DNA of 40,809 nt from JBKDZR01 sp047971485 (GCA_047971485.1 JBKDZR010000075.1:1-40809), one strand, 5' to 3'; numbered from the stretch's first letter, positions 16,137 to 25,487 are shown. The notes: generated by a model not told the origin, from the sequence alone. Numbers and translations: made by a program.

Positions 16137-19100
16137 TCACAGGCCCGGACGGCGACGCAGATCCAGCGTCAGGGGAAATTCGGGATGGGGGCGTTCCGGG
16201 GCCGGACGATAGGGGCCGGGGCTGTGGCCATGGGGTTGAAAACGGGCCAGACGGCGGGCCTCGGCCTCGTTGGCGTTGACGGGGAAGGTATCATAGTTGC
16301 GCCCGCCGGGATGGGCGACGTGATAGGTGCACCCCCCCAGCGCCCGCTCCGTCCAGGTGTCATAGACATCAAAATGCAGTGGGGCGTCGATGGGCAGCAC
16401 CGGATGCAGGGCACTGGCCGGCTGCCAGGCCTTGTAGCGCACCCCGGCCACGGCATCACCATTCTGCCCGGTGGGCTGCAAGGGGACCGCCCGGCGATTT
16501 GCAGTAACAATGTAACGGGCGGGGTCTGGTGCGCTCAGCTTGACTTGCAGACGTTCCACGGAACTATCGGTATAACGCACCGTACCCCCGATGGCCCCGG
16601 TTTCGCCCAGCACATGCCAGGGTTCCATGGCCTGGCGCAGTTCCAGATTCACCCCCTCCAGGTCGATTTCACCACAGAAGGGGAAGCGGAACTCGGCCTG
16701 GGCCTTGAACCACTCGGCCCGCATCTCGAACCCGTGCGCCCGCAGATCGGCCAGCACTGTCTCAAAATCCTGCCAGACGAAATGGGGCAGCATGAAGCGG
16801 TCATGCAAGCTGGTGCCCCAGCGGGTCAGATCCCCGCTGATCGGGTTTTCCCACAGCCGCGCGATCAGGGCCCGGATCAGCAGTTGCTGGGCCAGGCTCA
16901 TGCGCGGATCGGGGGGCATCTCGAAGCCGCGGAACTCGACCAGCCCCAGCCGGCCGGTTGGCCCATCGGGGGAATAGAGCTTGTCGATGCAGATCTCGGA
17001 ACGGTGGGTGTTGCCGGTCACGTCGATCAGCGCGTTGCGCAGCAGCCGGTCCACCAGCCAGGGCAAGGGCGCGGTGCCCTGGCCCGGCACGGGGATCTGA
17101 TCCAGGGCGATTTCCAGTTCATAGAGGCCATCATGGCGGGCCTCGTCGATCCGCGGCGCCTGGCTGGTGGGACCAACGAACAACCCTGAGAACAGGTAGC
17201 TGAGCGAGGGATGCCGCTGCCAATAGAGGATCAGCGATTTCAGCAGATCGGGTCGGCGCAGGAAAGGGCTGTCCAGCGGCGTTGCACCGCCCACCACAAC
17301 ATGGTTGCCGCCCCCCGTGCCTGTGTGCCGACCGTCGATCATGAACTTGTCCGCGCCCAGCCGGGTCTGGCGGGCCTCGTCATAGATGGCCTCGGTGGTG
17401 GCCACACACTCGGCCCAACTGTCGGCGGGATGGATGTTGACCTCGATCACCCCGGGGTCAGGGGCGACGCGGATCACGTTCAGCCGGCTGTCATGGGGGG
17501 GCGCATAGCCCTCGATATGGACGGGCAGGCCAGCATCCCGGGCGGCATCTTCGGCCGCCCCGACCAGTTCAAGATAATCTTCCAGCCGTTCCACCGGCGG
17601 CATGAAGACACACAGCCGGCCATCGCGCGGTTCCACGGCAATGGCGGTGCGCACGGCGCCGCCGACCTCGCCGATCACCTGTTCAATGCGGGTCTGGCCC
17701 GGTTCCGTGGCGGTGAACTGGGCCACCGGTTCGGCATGCTGGACGGGGCGCCCCGCGACCGGATCGGGCAGCGGATCCACCGGATCATTCGGATCGGCGC
17801 TGTATGTGTAGGGATAGTCGACAGGCCGGATATAAGGCAGCGATCCCAAGGGCATGCGATACCCTACCGGACTGTCCCCAGGCACCAGAAACAGCTTGCC
17901 GCGCCGCAGACGCCATTTTTCCGAACGCCATCCGCTGCTGGCCCGGGCCTGCCATTTCTGCACCGGCAGGGCAAAGCCCGCCGGTTCGGTCAGGCCGCGC
18001 TCAAACACGCGGGCCATGCGGTGGCGTTCCTCGGGATCCTTCAGCCGGCTGTTTTCAGGGGTAACATTATCGGGAAGCTGGGCCTCCTTGAGCAGCCATT
18101 CGCCCGGGTCCTCATAGGCGGGCATGGCGTTTTCGGCGGGCAGCCCCAGCCGCTCGGCAATGCCGGCCATCAGGGTCTGGGCGGCGTCAATGGTGGGGGT
18201 CGGGCCTGTGCTGTCTTCCTCGGCGATCAGATCCGGATCGCGCCAGATTGGCTGGCCATCCCGGCGCCAATAGAGCGAAAAAGTCCAGCGTGGCAGGGTT
18301 TCCCCCGGATACCACTTGCCCTGCCCGTAATGCAGGAACCCGCCCGGGGCAAAGCGATCGCGCAGCCGCCGGATCAGCCGATCGGCCAACCCGCGCTTCA
18401 TCGGCCCGACTGCGGCGGTGTTCCATTCGGCGCTTTCGAAATCGTCGATGGAAACGAAGGTCGGCTCGCCGCCCATGGTCAGGCGCACATCGCCTGCGGC
18501 CAGGCGCTGGTCAACCTTTTCGCCCTCGGCCATCAGGGCATCCCAGGCGGTATCGGAGAACGGCTTGGTGATGCGCGGATGTTCCGAGGTGCGCGTCACC
18601 TGCATGTCGAAATCAAAGCTGACCTCAGGCGTGCCGGCCGCCGTGAACCCCCCCGAGATCGGCGCGGCATTGGCATAATGCGGTGTTGCCGACAGGGGGA
18701 TATGGCTTTCCCCGGTCAACAGGCCACTGGTCGGATCCAGACCGATCCAGCCGGCGCCGGGCAGGTAGACCTCGCACCAGGCATGCAGGTCGGTAAAGTC
18801 ATGATCGGTGCCCGCCGGCCCATCCAGCGCCACCAGATCGGGCTTCAACTGGATCAGATAGCCCGAGCAGAACCGCGCGGCAAAGCCAAGGTTGCGCAGG
18901 ATCTGAACCAGCAGCCAGGAGCTGTCCCGGCAGGATCCCTGGGCGCGCTCCAGCGTTTCCTCAGGGGTCTGGACGCCGGGTTCCATACGGATGATATAGC
19001 CGATCTCGTTGGACAGGCGGGCGTTAAGCTCGACCAGGAAATCGACGGTCCTGCGTCTGTCCCGTGGGATCGCATCCAGCAGGGCCTGCAGGCGCGGACC

Positions 19101-19469
19101 GACCGGGGCACATTCGCGGTAGATGACCAGATCGCGGGCGATGTCGGCGGGATACTCGAACGGCCAGTGTTCCGCGCTTTCCTCGACGAAGAAATCGAAC
19201 GGGTTGTAGACCGACATGTCGGCCACCAGATCGACCTCGATCTTCAATTCGCGGACGGGTTCCGGAAACACGAAGCGGGCCAGCCAGTTGCCATAGGGAT
19301 CCTGCTGATGGTTGACGAAATGTCCCCCCGGCGAGACCCGCAGCGAATGGGAAATCACCCGGGTCCGGCTGTGCGGCGCGGGGCGCAGACGGATGACCTG
19401 GGGGCCCAGCATGACCGGCCGGTCATAGCGGTAATGGGTCAGGTGATAGATACCGGCGGTAATCGACAT
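16137..19469 (-). CDS. Large transglutaminase-DUF2126 protein
   Basis: A 1110-residue cytosolic protein. Residues 1-300 hold a beta N-domain and a transglutaminase core with Cys180 (GSCRDSSWLL), His229 (DLHAWCEVY) and Asp245 (LDPTSGLL). The rest is the DUF2126 region, with LTMGGEPTFVSIDD, WSFSLYW-like and GGGNHVVVGGATPLDSPFLRRPDLL segments; the last suggests an amidoligase-like nucleotide-binding site. ATG 19469 is preceded by AAGGAA. An in-frame ATG at 19721 would add 84 low-complexity residues crossing the promoter region. First gene of the three-gene operon 19469-12859. The family is widespread but its product is undefined. Confidence 0.92.
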   Translation of the reverse strand: MSITAGIYHLTHYRYDRPVMLGPQVIRLRPAPHSRTRVISHSLRVSPGGHFVNHQQDPYGNWLARFVFPEPVRELKIEVDLVADMSVYNPFDFFVEESAEHWPFEYPADIARDLVIYRECAPVGPRLQALLDAIPRDRRRTVDFLVELNARLSNEIGYIIRMEPGVQTPEETLERAQGSCRDSSWLLVQILRNLGFAARFCSGYLIQLKPDLVALDGPAGTDHDFTDLHAWCEVYLPGAGWIGLDPTSGLLTGESHIPLSATPHYANAAPISGGFTAAGTPEVSFDFDMQVTRTSEHPRITKPFSDTAWDALMAEGEKVDQRLAAGDVRLTMGGEPTFVSIDDFESAEWNTAAVGPMKRGLADRLIRRLRDRFAPGGFLHYGQGKWYPGETLPRWTFSLYWRRDGQPIWRDPDLIAEEDSTGPTPTIDAAQTLMAGIAERLGLPAENAMPAYEDPGEWLLKEAQLPDNVTPENSRLKDPEERHRMARVFERGLTEPAGFALPVQKWQARASSGWRSEKWRLRRGKLFLVPGDSPVGYRMPLGSLPYIRPVDYPYTYSADPNDPVDPLPDPVAGRPVQHAEPVAQFTATEPGQTRIEQVIGEVGGAVRTAIAVEPRDGRLCVFMPPVERLEDYLELVGAAEDAARDAGLPVHIEGYAPPHDSRLNVIRVAPDPGVIEVNIHPADSWAECVATTEAIYDEARQTRLGADKFMIDGRHTGTGGGNHVVVGGATPLDSPFLRRPDLLKSLILYWQRHPSLSYLFSGLFVGPTSQAPRIDEARHDGLYELEIALDQIPVPGQGTAPLPWLVDRLLRNALIDVTGNTHRSEICIDKLYSPDGPTGRLGLVEFRGFEMPPDPRMSLAQQLLIRALIARLWENPISGDLTRWGTSLHDRFMLPHFVWQDFETVLADLRAHGFEMRAEWFKAQAEFRFPFCGEIDLEGVNLELRQAMEPWHVLGETGAIGGTVRYTDSSVERLQVKLSAPDPARYIVTANRRAVPLQPTGQNGDAVAGVRYKAWQPASALHPVLPIDAPLHFDVYDTWTERALGGCTYHVAHPGGRNYDTFPVNANEAEARRLARFQPHGHSPGPYRPAPERPHPEFPLTLDLRRRPGL

Positions 19470-19516
19470 GCGGGTGCGTTCCTTGCTGATCGGATCAAGC
19501 CTGCCGCGAAATGGGG

Positions 19517-19549
19517 GGCATGTGCAATGGGTTGCAGCCGGAACATGCC
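19517..19549. promoter_or_regulatory. Nested stem-loop in a divergent promoter region
   Basis: GGCATGT (19517-19523) pairs with ACATGCC (19543-19549), and inside it TGCAA (19523-19527) pairs with TTGCA (19532-19536). It lies 48-80 bp upstream of the DUF2126 gene start, within the 276-bp gap to the divergent aminotransferase gene. A second small inverted repeat, CCTGTC/GACAGG, is near 19630-19650. As DNA, GGCATGT..ACATGCC could be an operator half-site pair. Confidence 0.35.
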
Positions 19550-19745
19550 TGGCTGCGGGCCGTTCCGTCGGGAAAAGGGGAAAGCTTGGGCAACCCGGCG
19601 GGGGTCTCTGGATCTTCCGACCCCGGGGCCTGTCATCCCCCAGACAGGGCAGACTGAGCGTTCCGGTCGTGCCCCGGTCGTATTCGCTTGACCCCAGCAC
19701 CAAAACCCGGCGTTCTGGCATCGGCTCACCAGGGAAACATCCACC

Positions 19746-20909
19746 ATGCCGAAACTCGCCGCTGCCATGACCCGTCTGGGCACCGAATCTGCCTTTGAGG
19801 TTCTGGCCCGCGCCGAGGCCCTAGCGGCCCGGGGACGGTCGATCATCAATCTCGGCATCGGTCAGCCCGATTTCCGCACGCCGGATCATGTGGTCGAGGC
19901 GGCTGTCCGGGCGCTGCGCGACGGCGCCCATGGTTATACCCCGGCCAACGGCATCCCCGAACTGCGTACAGCGGTGGCCGCCGACCTGCACCAGCGCCAT
20001 GGTGCCGAGGTCGATCCAGACTGTGTCGTCATCCAGCCCGGCGGCAAGCCCAGCCTGTTTTTCGCCTGTCTGATGTTCGGTGAGGCCGGGGCGGAAATCC
20101 TGTATCCCAACCCCGGCTTCCCGATTTACGAAAGTGCGATCCGCTTCTCCGGGGCAACGCCGGTGCCGATCTATCTGGATGAGGCGACGGGCTTTGCCTT
20201 TGATGCCGAGGCGGTGCTGGATCAAATCACTCCGGCGACGCGGCTGATCATCCTCAACAGCCCGGCCAACCCCACCGGCGGCGTCGTGCCGCGCGCCCAG
20301 ATTGATCGACTGGTGGCTGGTCTGGCCGATTACCCCGATGTCGCGATCCTGTCGGATGAAATCTACAGCCGCATGCTCTATGATGGGCGGGTTCATACCA
20401 GCCTGCTGGACTATCCCGATATCCGCGATCGACTGATCCTGCTGGATGGCTGGTCCAAGACCTATGCCATGACCGGCTGGCGGCTGGGCTATGCCGTTTG
20501 GCCCAAGGCCCTGATTGAGCCGGTCACCCGCCTGTGCATCAATGATCATTCCTGCGTCAACGCCGCCACGCAACACGCCGGGATTGCCGCGCTGACCGGT
20601 CCACAGGACGCGGTGGACACGATGATGGCCGCCTTTGACACCCGCCGTCGCCTGATCGTGGCACGGCTGAACGCCCTGCCCGGGTTTCGCTGCGCCGATG
20701 CGGCCGGGGCCTTTTATGCCTTTCCCAATATCGAGGGAACGGGGCTGACGTCGCGGGCCGCCCAGGAACGCTTTCTGGAAGAGGCCGGGGTGGCGACTAT
20801 ATCGGGCGCCAGTTTCGGGGCGTTCGGCGAGGGCTATCTGAGGTTTTCCTATGCCAACAGTCTGGAAGCGATCGAAACCGCGCTGGATCGGATCGCCCGT
20901 TGCCTGTGA
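19746..20909 (+). CDS. Class I/II pyridoxal-phosphate aminotransferase
   Basis: A 387-residue fold-type I aminotransferase related to aspartate aminotransferases. NLGIGQPDFRTPDHV lies in the N-terminal arm, NSPANPTGG binds the cofactor and substrate, SDEIYSRMLYDG follows, and the Schiff-base lysine is Lys238 in GWSKTYAMTGWRLGYA. The C-terminal substrate-carboxylate Arg is probably in LRFSYANS. Length is normal and the gene is intact. It diverges from the DUF2126 operon. The substrate amino acid is not evident. Confidence 0.92.
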   Translation: MPKLAAAMTRLGTESAFEVLARAEALAARGRSIINLGIGQPDFRTPDHVVEAAVRALRDGAHGYTPANGIPELRTAVAADLHQRHGAEVDPDCVVIQPGGKPSLFFACLMFGEAGAEILYPNPGFPIYESAIRFSGATPVPIYLDEATGFAFDAEAVLDQITPATRLIILNSPANPTGGVVPRAQIDRLVAGLADYPDVAILSDEIYSRMLYDGRVHTSLLDYPDIRDRLILLDGWSKTYAMTGWRLGYAVWPKALIEPVTRLCINDHSCVNAATQHAGIAALTGPQDAVDTMMAAFDTRRRLIVARLNALPGFRCADAAGAFYAFPNIEGTGLTSRAAQERFLEEAGVATISGASFGAFGEGYLRFSYANSLEAIETALDRIARCL

Positions 20910-21057
20910 CAGCCGCCACACCGGCTGGCCATTTCCCGGCGTGGCCTGGCCCCCCGGTGGTCCCGGCGGAAACTTGCCCGTCCGGCTGGCGCCCCCAGCC
21001 CCGGCAAGGTAAGCGTGGCGGGCAGCACAAGGCAGAACACAGGCGGACACGGCGGGG

Positions 21058-21762
21058 ATGAACAGACTTTCGGGCAAGCGGGCCTTCATCACGGCGGCCG
21101 GTCAAGGTGTGGGCCGTGCCATCGCCGAGGCCTTTGTCATCGAGGGGGCCGTGGTCACCGCGACGGATCGCGATGCCACCCGGCTGGCCGGGCTGGGCGG
21201 CGCGATGGTTGCCGGGCTGGATGTGACGGACGCCGACGCCCTGCGCCATGCAATCACCGAGGCCGCCCCCGATATCCTGGTCAACTGCGCGGAAACCGCC
21301 CCTTCGGGCAGCATCGCCGAGGCCACAGATGCGGATTTCGACCGGGCCATGGATATCAATGTGCGCGCCCAGTTTCATGCAATGCAGGCGGTGTTGCCGG
21401 GAATGGTGGCGCGCGGGGGAGGGGCCATCCTCAATATCGGGTCGGTGATCTCGTCGATTGTCGGGGCACGGGGACGGTTTCTCTATGGGATGAGCAAGGC
21501 CGCCGTCATCGGCATGACCAAATCGGTGGCTGCTGATTACACCAGCCGCCGGATCCGGGTGAACGCAATCTGTCCGGGCACCCTGGGCAATCCCGCCCTC
21601 CCCGAGGGCGGCCCGGCCCTGGGGCGCTATGGGGCGGCCCGCAGCCACCAGCCGGGCAATCCCCAGGAAATCGCCGCATTGGCCCTCTATCTGGCCTCGG
21701 ACGAGGCTGGTTTTACCACGGGACAGGCCCATGTGATCGACGGGGGCTGGGCCATGTCCTGA
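21058..21762 (+). CDS. SDR-family oxidoreductase
   Basis: A 234-residue short-chain dehydrogenase. The nucleotide site is FITAAGQGVGRAIAEA, in which GxxxGxG reads GQGVG rather than the usual GxSxGIG. Cofactor Asp lies in TATDRDATRL. The catalytic pair is in FLYGMSKAAV (Tyr and Lys) with Ser in NIGSVISS, and the family C-terminus is DGGWAMS. NAG, normally before the catalytic region, reads NCAE here, an unusual change in the active-site loop. It is 148 bp after the aminotransferase gene on the same strand. The substrate is unknown. Confidence 0.87.
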   Translation: MNRLSGKRAFITAAGQGVGRAIAEAFVIEGAVVTATDRDATRLAGLGGAMVAGLDVTDADALRHAITEAAPDILVNCAETAPSGSIAEATDADFDRAMDINVRAQFHAMQAVLPGMVARGGGAILNIGSVISSIVGARGRFLYGMSKAAVIGMTKSVAADYTSRRIRVNAICPGTLGNPALPEGGPALGRYGAARSHQPGNPQEIAALALYLASDEAGFTTGQAHVIDGGWAMS

Positions 21763-21937
21763 CCCTTTGGGGGGCAAGGCAGGCAGTCCCGATGTAGCAC
21801 CCGAGGTCAAGGTTCGTCTGTGACGCCTCTGTCGGCCCGGAAACAGGACCAGCCCATGGCCCTTCGAAGCCACGCCGCGCGATGATTGTCATCGCGCACG
21901 GCACCCGCATCCATCCGCACAAACCGTGCCCCAGCCC

Positions 21938-22675
21938 CTACCCCCGCCCGATATAGGGCATCGTCGTGGGCAGCACCGTCATGAAGGGCACATTTGCCGA
22001 CAAGGGCAGGCTGGCCATGTGCAGAACCGAAGCGGCAACATGGGCCACATCCATCAGCGGTTCCGCGCGCAGGCTGCCATCGGCCTGGGGCACGCCAATG
22101 GCCATCTGCGCGACCATCTCGGTCTGGGCATTGCCCAGGTCGATCTGCCCACAGGCGATGTTCAGTGCCCGTCCGTCCAGCGCCAGCGACCGGGTCAACC
22201 CGGTGATCGCGTGTTTCGAGGTCGTATAGCACACGGACCTCGGGCGCGGCACATGGGCGGCGATCGAGCCGTTGTTGATGATCCGCCCGCCCTGGGGATC
22301 CTGCCGGCGCATCCGGCCAAAGGCAGCGCGGGCGCACAGGAACATGCCAGTGATGTTCACCGCTGAAACAGCCAGCCATTCCTCGACGGGGATTTCGTCA
22401 ATCAGCGCGCCCTTGGGCATGGTACCGGCATTGTTGAACAGCGCATCAATCCGGCCCCAATGGGCCACGGCCTGATCAAAGGCCGCCTCTACCGCTGCCG
22501 GGTCTGTCACATCGGCGGGCAGGATCAGCGCATCGGGATGATCCCCGGCGCTCTCGGTCAGGGTGTCACGGCGCCGTCCGACCAGGGCAACCCGCCAGCC
22601 GGCCTGCAGAAAGGCACGTGTCGTGGCGCGACCAATGCCGCTGCCCGCGCCGGTGATGACGATCGTCTGGTTCAT
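21938..22675 (-). CDS. SDR-family oxidoreductase
   Basis: A 245-residue classical SDR. IVITGAGSGIGRATTRAF binds the nucleotide and NNAGTMPKG is the NAG motif. Ser is in NNGSIAAHVP, and Tyr and Lys are in CYTTSKHAITG. The arginines in VGRRRDTL after the second strand suggest NADP(H). It starts 21 bp after the stop of the D-2-hydroxyacid dehydrogenase gene and is very likely co-transcribed with it. The C-terminus (TVLPTTMPYIGRG) lacks the usual DGG ending. The substrate is unknown. Confidence 0.88.
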   Translation of the reverse strand: MNQTIVITGAGSGIGRATTRAFLQAGWRVALVGRRRDTLTESAGDHPDALILPADVTDPAAVEAAFDQAVAHWGRIDALFNNAGTMPKGALIDEIPVEEWLAVSAVNITGMFLCARAAFGRMRRQDPQGGRIINNGSIAAHVPRPRSVCYTTSKHAITGLTRSLALDGRALNIACGQIDLGNAQTEMVAQMAIGVPQADGSLRAEPLMDVAHVAASVLHMASLPLSANVPFMTVLPTTMPYIGRG

Positions 22676-22696
22676 GGTCCTGCCCCTTGTGCTGCC

Positions 22697-23671
22697 TCAG
22701 ATGACCCGGTCCCGCGGGTCCTGACCGGCGAAAAACGCCTCCAGATTTTCCAACACCCGCAGGCCCATCGCCTCACGGCTTTCGCGCGTCGCGCTGCCCA
22801 GATGCGGCAACATGACCAGCCGCCCGCAGGTCAGCAGGGCGGGGTTGATCTGCGGCTCGCCCTCGAACACATCCAGCCCGGCCCCGCCCAGATGCTCTGC
22901 ATTCAGGGCTGCGACCAGTGCCTGATCGTCGATCACCTCGCCGCGGGCAGTGTTGATCAGAAAGGCCCCCTTGCGCATCGCGGCCATCTGATCCGCGCCG
23001 ATCAGGCCCCGCGTCTCATCGCCGCCAGGACAATGGAGAGACAGGAAATCGACCTCGGGCAACAGGGCCTCCAGGCTGTCCATCTGCCGCGCCCCATACC
23101 GGGCCAGAACCTCGGGCGCGACAGGGCTGCGGTTATGAACCAGGATCTGCATGCCAAAACCGTGATGGGCGCGCCGGGCCACCTCTTGCGCGATGCGGCC
23201 AAAGCCGACCAGACCCAGAACCTTGCCCGACATCCGGGTGCCCACCAGATGGGTCGGGCGCCAGCCGGTCCATTTGCCGGCACGCAGTTCCCGTTCTCCT
23301 TCGCCAGCGCGCCGCGCGATCATCAGCATCAGGGTCAGGGCGATATCGGCCGTGCATTCGCTCAGCACATCGGGGGTGTTGGTCACCACGAGGCCAAGGG
23401 CACGGGCGGCCGCCCCGTCGATATGGCTGAACCCGACGCCGTAATTGCCCAGGATCCGGGTGCGCGGATTGGCCACGTTCAGCACATCGGCCGAGATCAC
23501 ATCCGTCACCGTGGGCAGGATCGCATCATATTCGGACAGAGCGGCGCGCAGGGCCGCCGCTGTCATCGGCTGGTCGCTTTCGTTGAATGTGGTTTCGAAA
23601 CGGTCGGCCAGCCTGGTCTCCACTGCCCCGGGCCAGCGCCGTGTCACCAGAACTTTCGGTTTATCCGCCAT
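22697..23671 (-). CDS. D-isomer-specific 2-hydroxyacid dehydrogenase (glyoxylate/hydroxypyruvate reductase-like)
   Basis: A 324-residue NAD(P)-dependent dehydrogenase. The coenzyme fold has GKVLGLVGFGRIAQEVA. The catalytic residues are Arg243 (NTARGEV), Glu272 (FEGEP) and His290 (LPHLGSA). HNRSPV after the second strand favours NADP(H), as in glyoxylate/hydroxypyruvate reductases. GGGGAGGA precedes the ATG at nine bases. It heads a two-gene operon with the downstream SDR, so the pair may handle a 2-hydroxy or 2-oxo acid and a related alcohol. Confidence 0.92.
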   Translation of the reverse strand: MADKPKVLVTRRWPGAVETRLADRFETTFNESDQPMTAAALRAALSEYDAILPTVTDVISADVLNVANPRTRILGNYGVGFSHIDGAAARALGLVVTNTPDVLSECTADIALTLMLMIARRAGEGERELRAGKWTGWRPTHLVGTRMSGKVLGLVGFGRIAQEVARRAHHGFGMQILVHNRSPVAPEVLARYGARQMDSLEALLPEVDFLSLHCPGGDETRGLIGADQMAAMRKGAFLINTARGEVIDDQALVAALNAEHLGGAGLDVFEGEPQINPALLTCGRLVMLPHLGSATRESREAMGLRVLENLEAFFAGQDPRDRVI

Positions 23672-23798
23672 GCGTTCACATCCTCCCCGGGCTGCGCCAT
23701 GAAGAGGCGCGATATCTGTCCGCCCCTACCCTTGCCGTGAAGTTCAGGCCGGATCAAGCGCCTGTGGGCCGATCCTGCCCCCCTGCCGCAGACCAGAT

Positions 23799-24066
23799 TG
23801 ACATCAGCGGCCATAAGGATTGGCTGTTTGCGACAGTCCGTTTTGCGGACGAAGCGGGCGTTCATCTCCTTGGCGCGGAACAAGCCCGAAGGGCGCCGCG
23901 CCATCACTGGGGCGGCCCACCGGTCTGGCGCTCGGCCACCGTTAGAGCGACGCTCTGGGGTTTTGCTGCCATGGCCACCATAAATCGCGTCCTTCATAGG
24001 GAGATGCGCCAGCCCCGGTCCGGCGCTGGCGCGGCTGGCTCTGCTGGGGCAATGGTCAGAATGGCC
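23799..24066. repeat. Dispersed ~270-bp intergenic repeat, copy A
   Basis: This element matches, in inverted orientation, the sequence at 38722-38994. A 74-bp core (23872-23945) is identical in both, and the flanks match with scattered substitutions. The core contains a hairpin, GGCGCGG..CCGCGCC enclosing GCCC-gaa-GGGC. It fills much of the 592-bp gap 23672-24263 between the divergent dehydrogenase and sqdB genes, where I see no real gene. The reading frame on the minus strand that shares a peptide with copy B is discussed in the findings. Confidence 0.85.
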
Positions 24067-24263
24067 CCGAACCAGCCCTCCGCGAAAAGAGCACAGGTCG
24101 GTCTTCGGGGGGCATGGGCATAAGACATTGCCAAATTCCGCAGCCCAAGGCCTTGCAGGCCGGGCGAAGACACCCCTCCCCGCTTTCCCTGTCGCAAAAC
24201 CTTCATTCGACAGCTAAGCTGACACAACCTAGGCGGGGACCGCTAGCAGATCAGAAGGATCCC

Positions 24264-25487
24264 ATGATGCGCATTGCAATTCTCGGCGGTGACGGCTTTG
24301 TCGGTTGGCCCACTTGTCTTCACCTGTCGGAGCTGGGCCACGACATCCATATCATCGACAACCTGTCGCGCCGCTGGATCGATACCGAGCTGGGCGTGCA
24401 ATCGCTGACCCCGATGGACTCGATCCAGGAACGTTGTCGCATCTGGCATCAGCTGACCGGACGGCGCATCCATTTCCACCTGCTGGACCTGGCCAAAGAA
24501 TATGAACGCCTGAAGGGTTGGCTGGCAGAACACCGCCCCGATGCGGTGATCCATTTTGCCGAACAACGTGCCGCCCCCTATTCGATGAAAAGCGACCGCC
24601 ACAAGGTCTATACCGTCGACAACAATGTCAGCGCGACCCATAACCTTTTGACCGCATTGGTGGAAACCGGAATTGACGCGCATCTGGTGCATCTGGGAAC
24701 CATGGGCGTCTATGGCTATTCGACCATTGGGGCCGCCATCCCCGAGGGCTATCTGGATGTCGAGGTCGAGACCCTGAGCGGCGACAAGAAGCAGCTGGAG
24801 ATCCTCTATCCCACGCGGCCCGGATCGGTCTATCACATGACCAAGTCGCTGGATCAGATCCTGTTCCAGTTCTACGCGCAAAATGACGGGCTGCGGATCA
24901 CCGACTTGCATCAGGGCATCGTCTGGGGCACCCATACCGACCAGACCCGCCGCCATGAGCAACTGATCAACCGGTTCGACTATGACGGCGATTATGGCAC
25001 GGTGCTGAACCGGTTCCTGATCCAGGCGGCGATCGGCTATCCGCTGACGGTTCATGGCACGGGCGGGCAGACCCGGGCCTTCATCCATATCCAGGATTCC
25101 GTGCGCTGTATCGAGCTGGCCCTGTCCGATGCCCCCCGTGCCGGAGATCGGGTGCGGATCTTCAACCAGATGACGGAAACCCACCGGGTGCGGGATCTGG
25201 CGGCGATGATTGCCAAACTGACGGGGGCGAAGATCGCCAACCTGCCCAACCCGCGCAAGGAAGCCGCCGAGAATGACCTGGTGGTCAAGAACGATCAGTT
25301 CCTTGCCCTGGGGCTGGATCCGATCACCCTGGCCGATGGCCTGCTGGATGAGGTGGTCGAGGTTGCCCGCAAATACGCCCATCGCATTGATCGCAGCCGG
25401 GTGCCGGCGGTGTCTGCCTGGACCCGCGAGATCGCCGAACGGGTGGTCCATGATCCCGAGGGCACGGGCCTGAAATCGGTGGGGTAA
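24264..25487 (+). CDS. sqdB: UDP-sulfoquinovose synthase (sulfolipid head-group synthesis)
   Basis: A 407-residue extended SDR of the SQD1/SqdB type, which makes UDP-sulfoquinovose from UDP-glucose and sulfite for the membrane sulfolipid SQDG. Diagnostic segments are LGGDGFVGWPTCLHLSELGH, IDNLSRRWIDTELGVQSLTP and HFAEQRAAPYSM. The catalytic residues are Thr146 in HLGTMGVYG, Tyr190 and Lys194 (YHMTK). TDLHQGIVWGTHTDQT and HGTGGQTRAFIHIQDSV follow. ATG 24264 has AGAAGGA upstream; ATG 24267 is an alternative. The glycosyltransferase genes that usually follow (sqdD, sqdC) are not here. Confidence 0.93.
   Translation: MMRIAILGGDGFVGWPTCLHLSELGHDIHIIDNLSRRWIDTELGVQSLTPMDSIQERCRIWHQLTGRRIHFHLLDLAKEYERLKGWLAEHRPDAVIHFAEQRAAPYSMKSDRHKVYTVDNNVSATHNLLTALVETGIDAHLVHLGTMGVYGYSTIGAAIPEGYLDVEVETLSGDKKQLEILYPTRPGSVYHMTKSLDQILFQFYAQNDGLRITDLHQGIVWGTHTDQTRRHEQLINRFDYDGDYGTVLNRFLIQAAIGYPLTVHGTGGQTRAFIHIQDSVRCIELALSDAPRAGDRVRIFNQMTETHRVRDLAAMIAKLTGAKIANLPNPRKEAAENDLVVKNDQFLALGLDPITLADGLLDEVVEVARKYAHRIDRSRVPAVSAWTREIAERVVHDPEGTGLKSVG

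Noticed and set aside
17211..19691. 826-codon plus-strand frame
   Set aside because: Antisense shadow of the DUF2126 gene, low complexity.
19470..19721. 84-residue N-terminal extension of the DUF2126 protein
   Set aside because: Basic low-complexity sequence through the divergent promoter; ATG 19469 has a ribosome site.
23644..23997. 117-codon minus-strand frame in repeat copy A sharing a peptide with a frame in copy B (38794-39015)
   Set aside because: The shared peptide follows from the identical 74-bp DNA core. The frames differ in start and C-terminus and have no ribosome site, so they are not called as genes.
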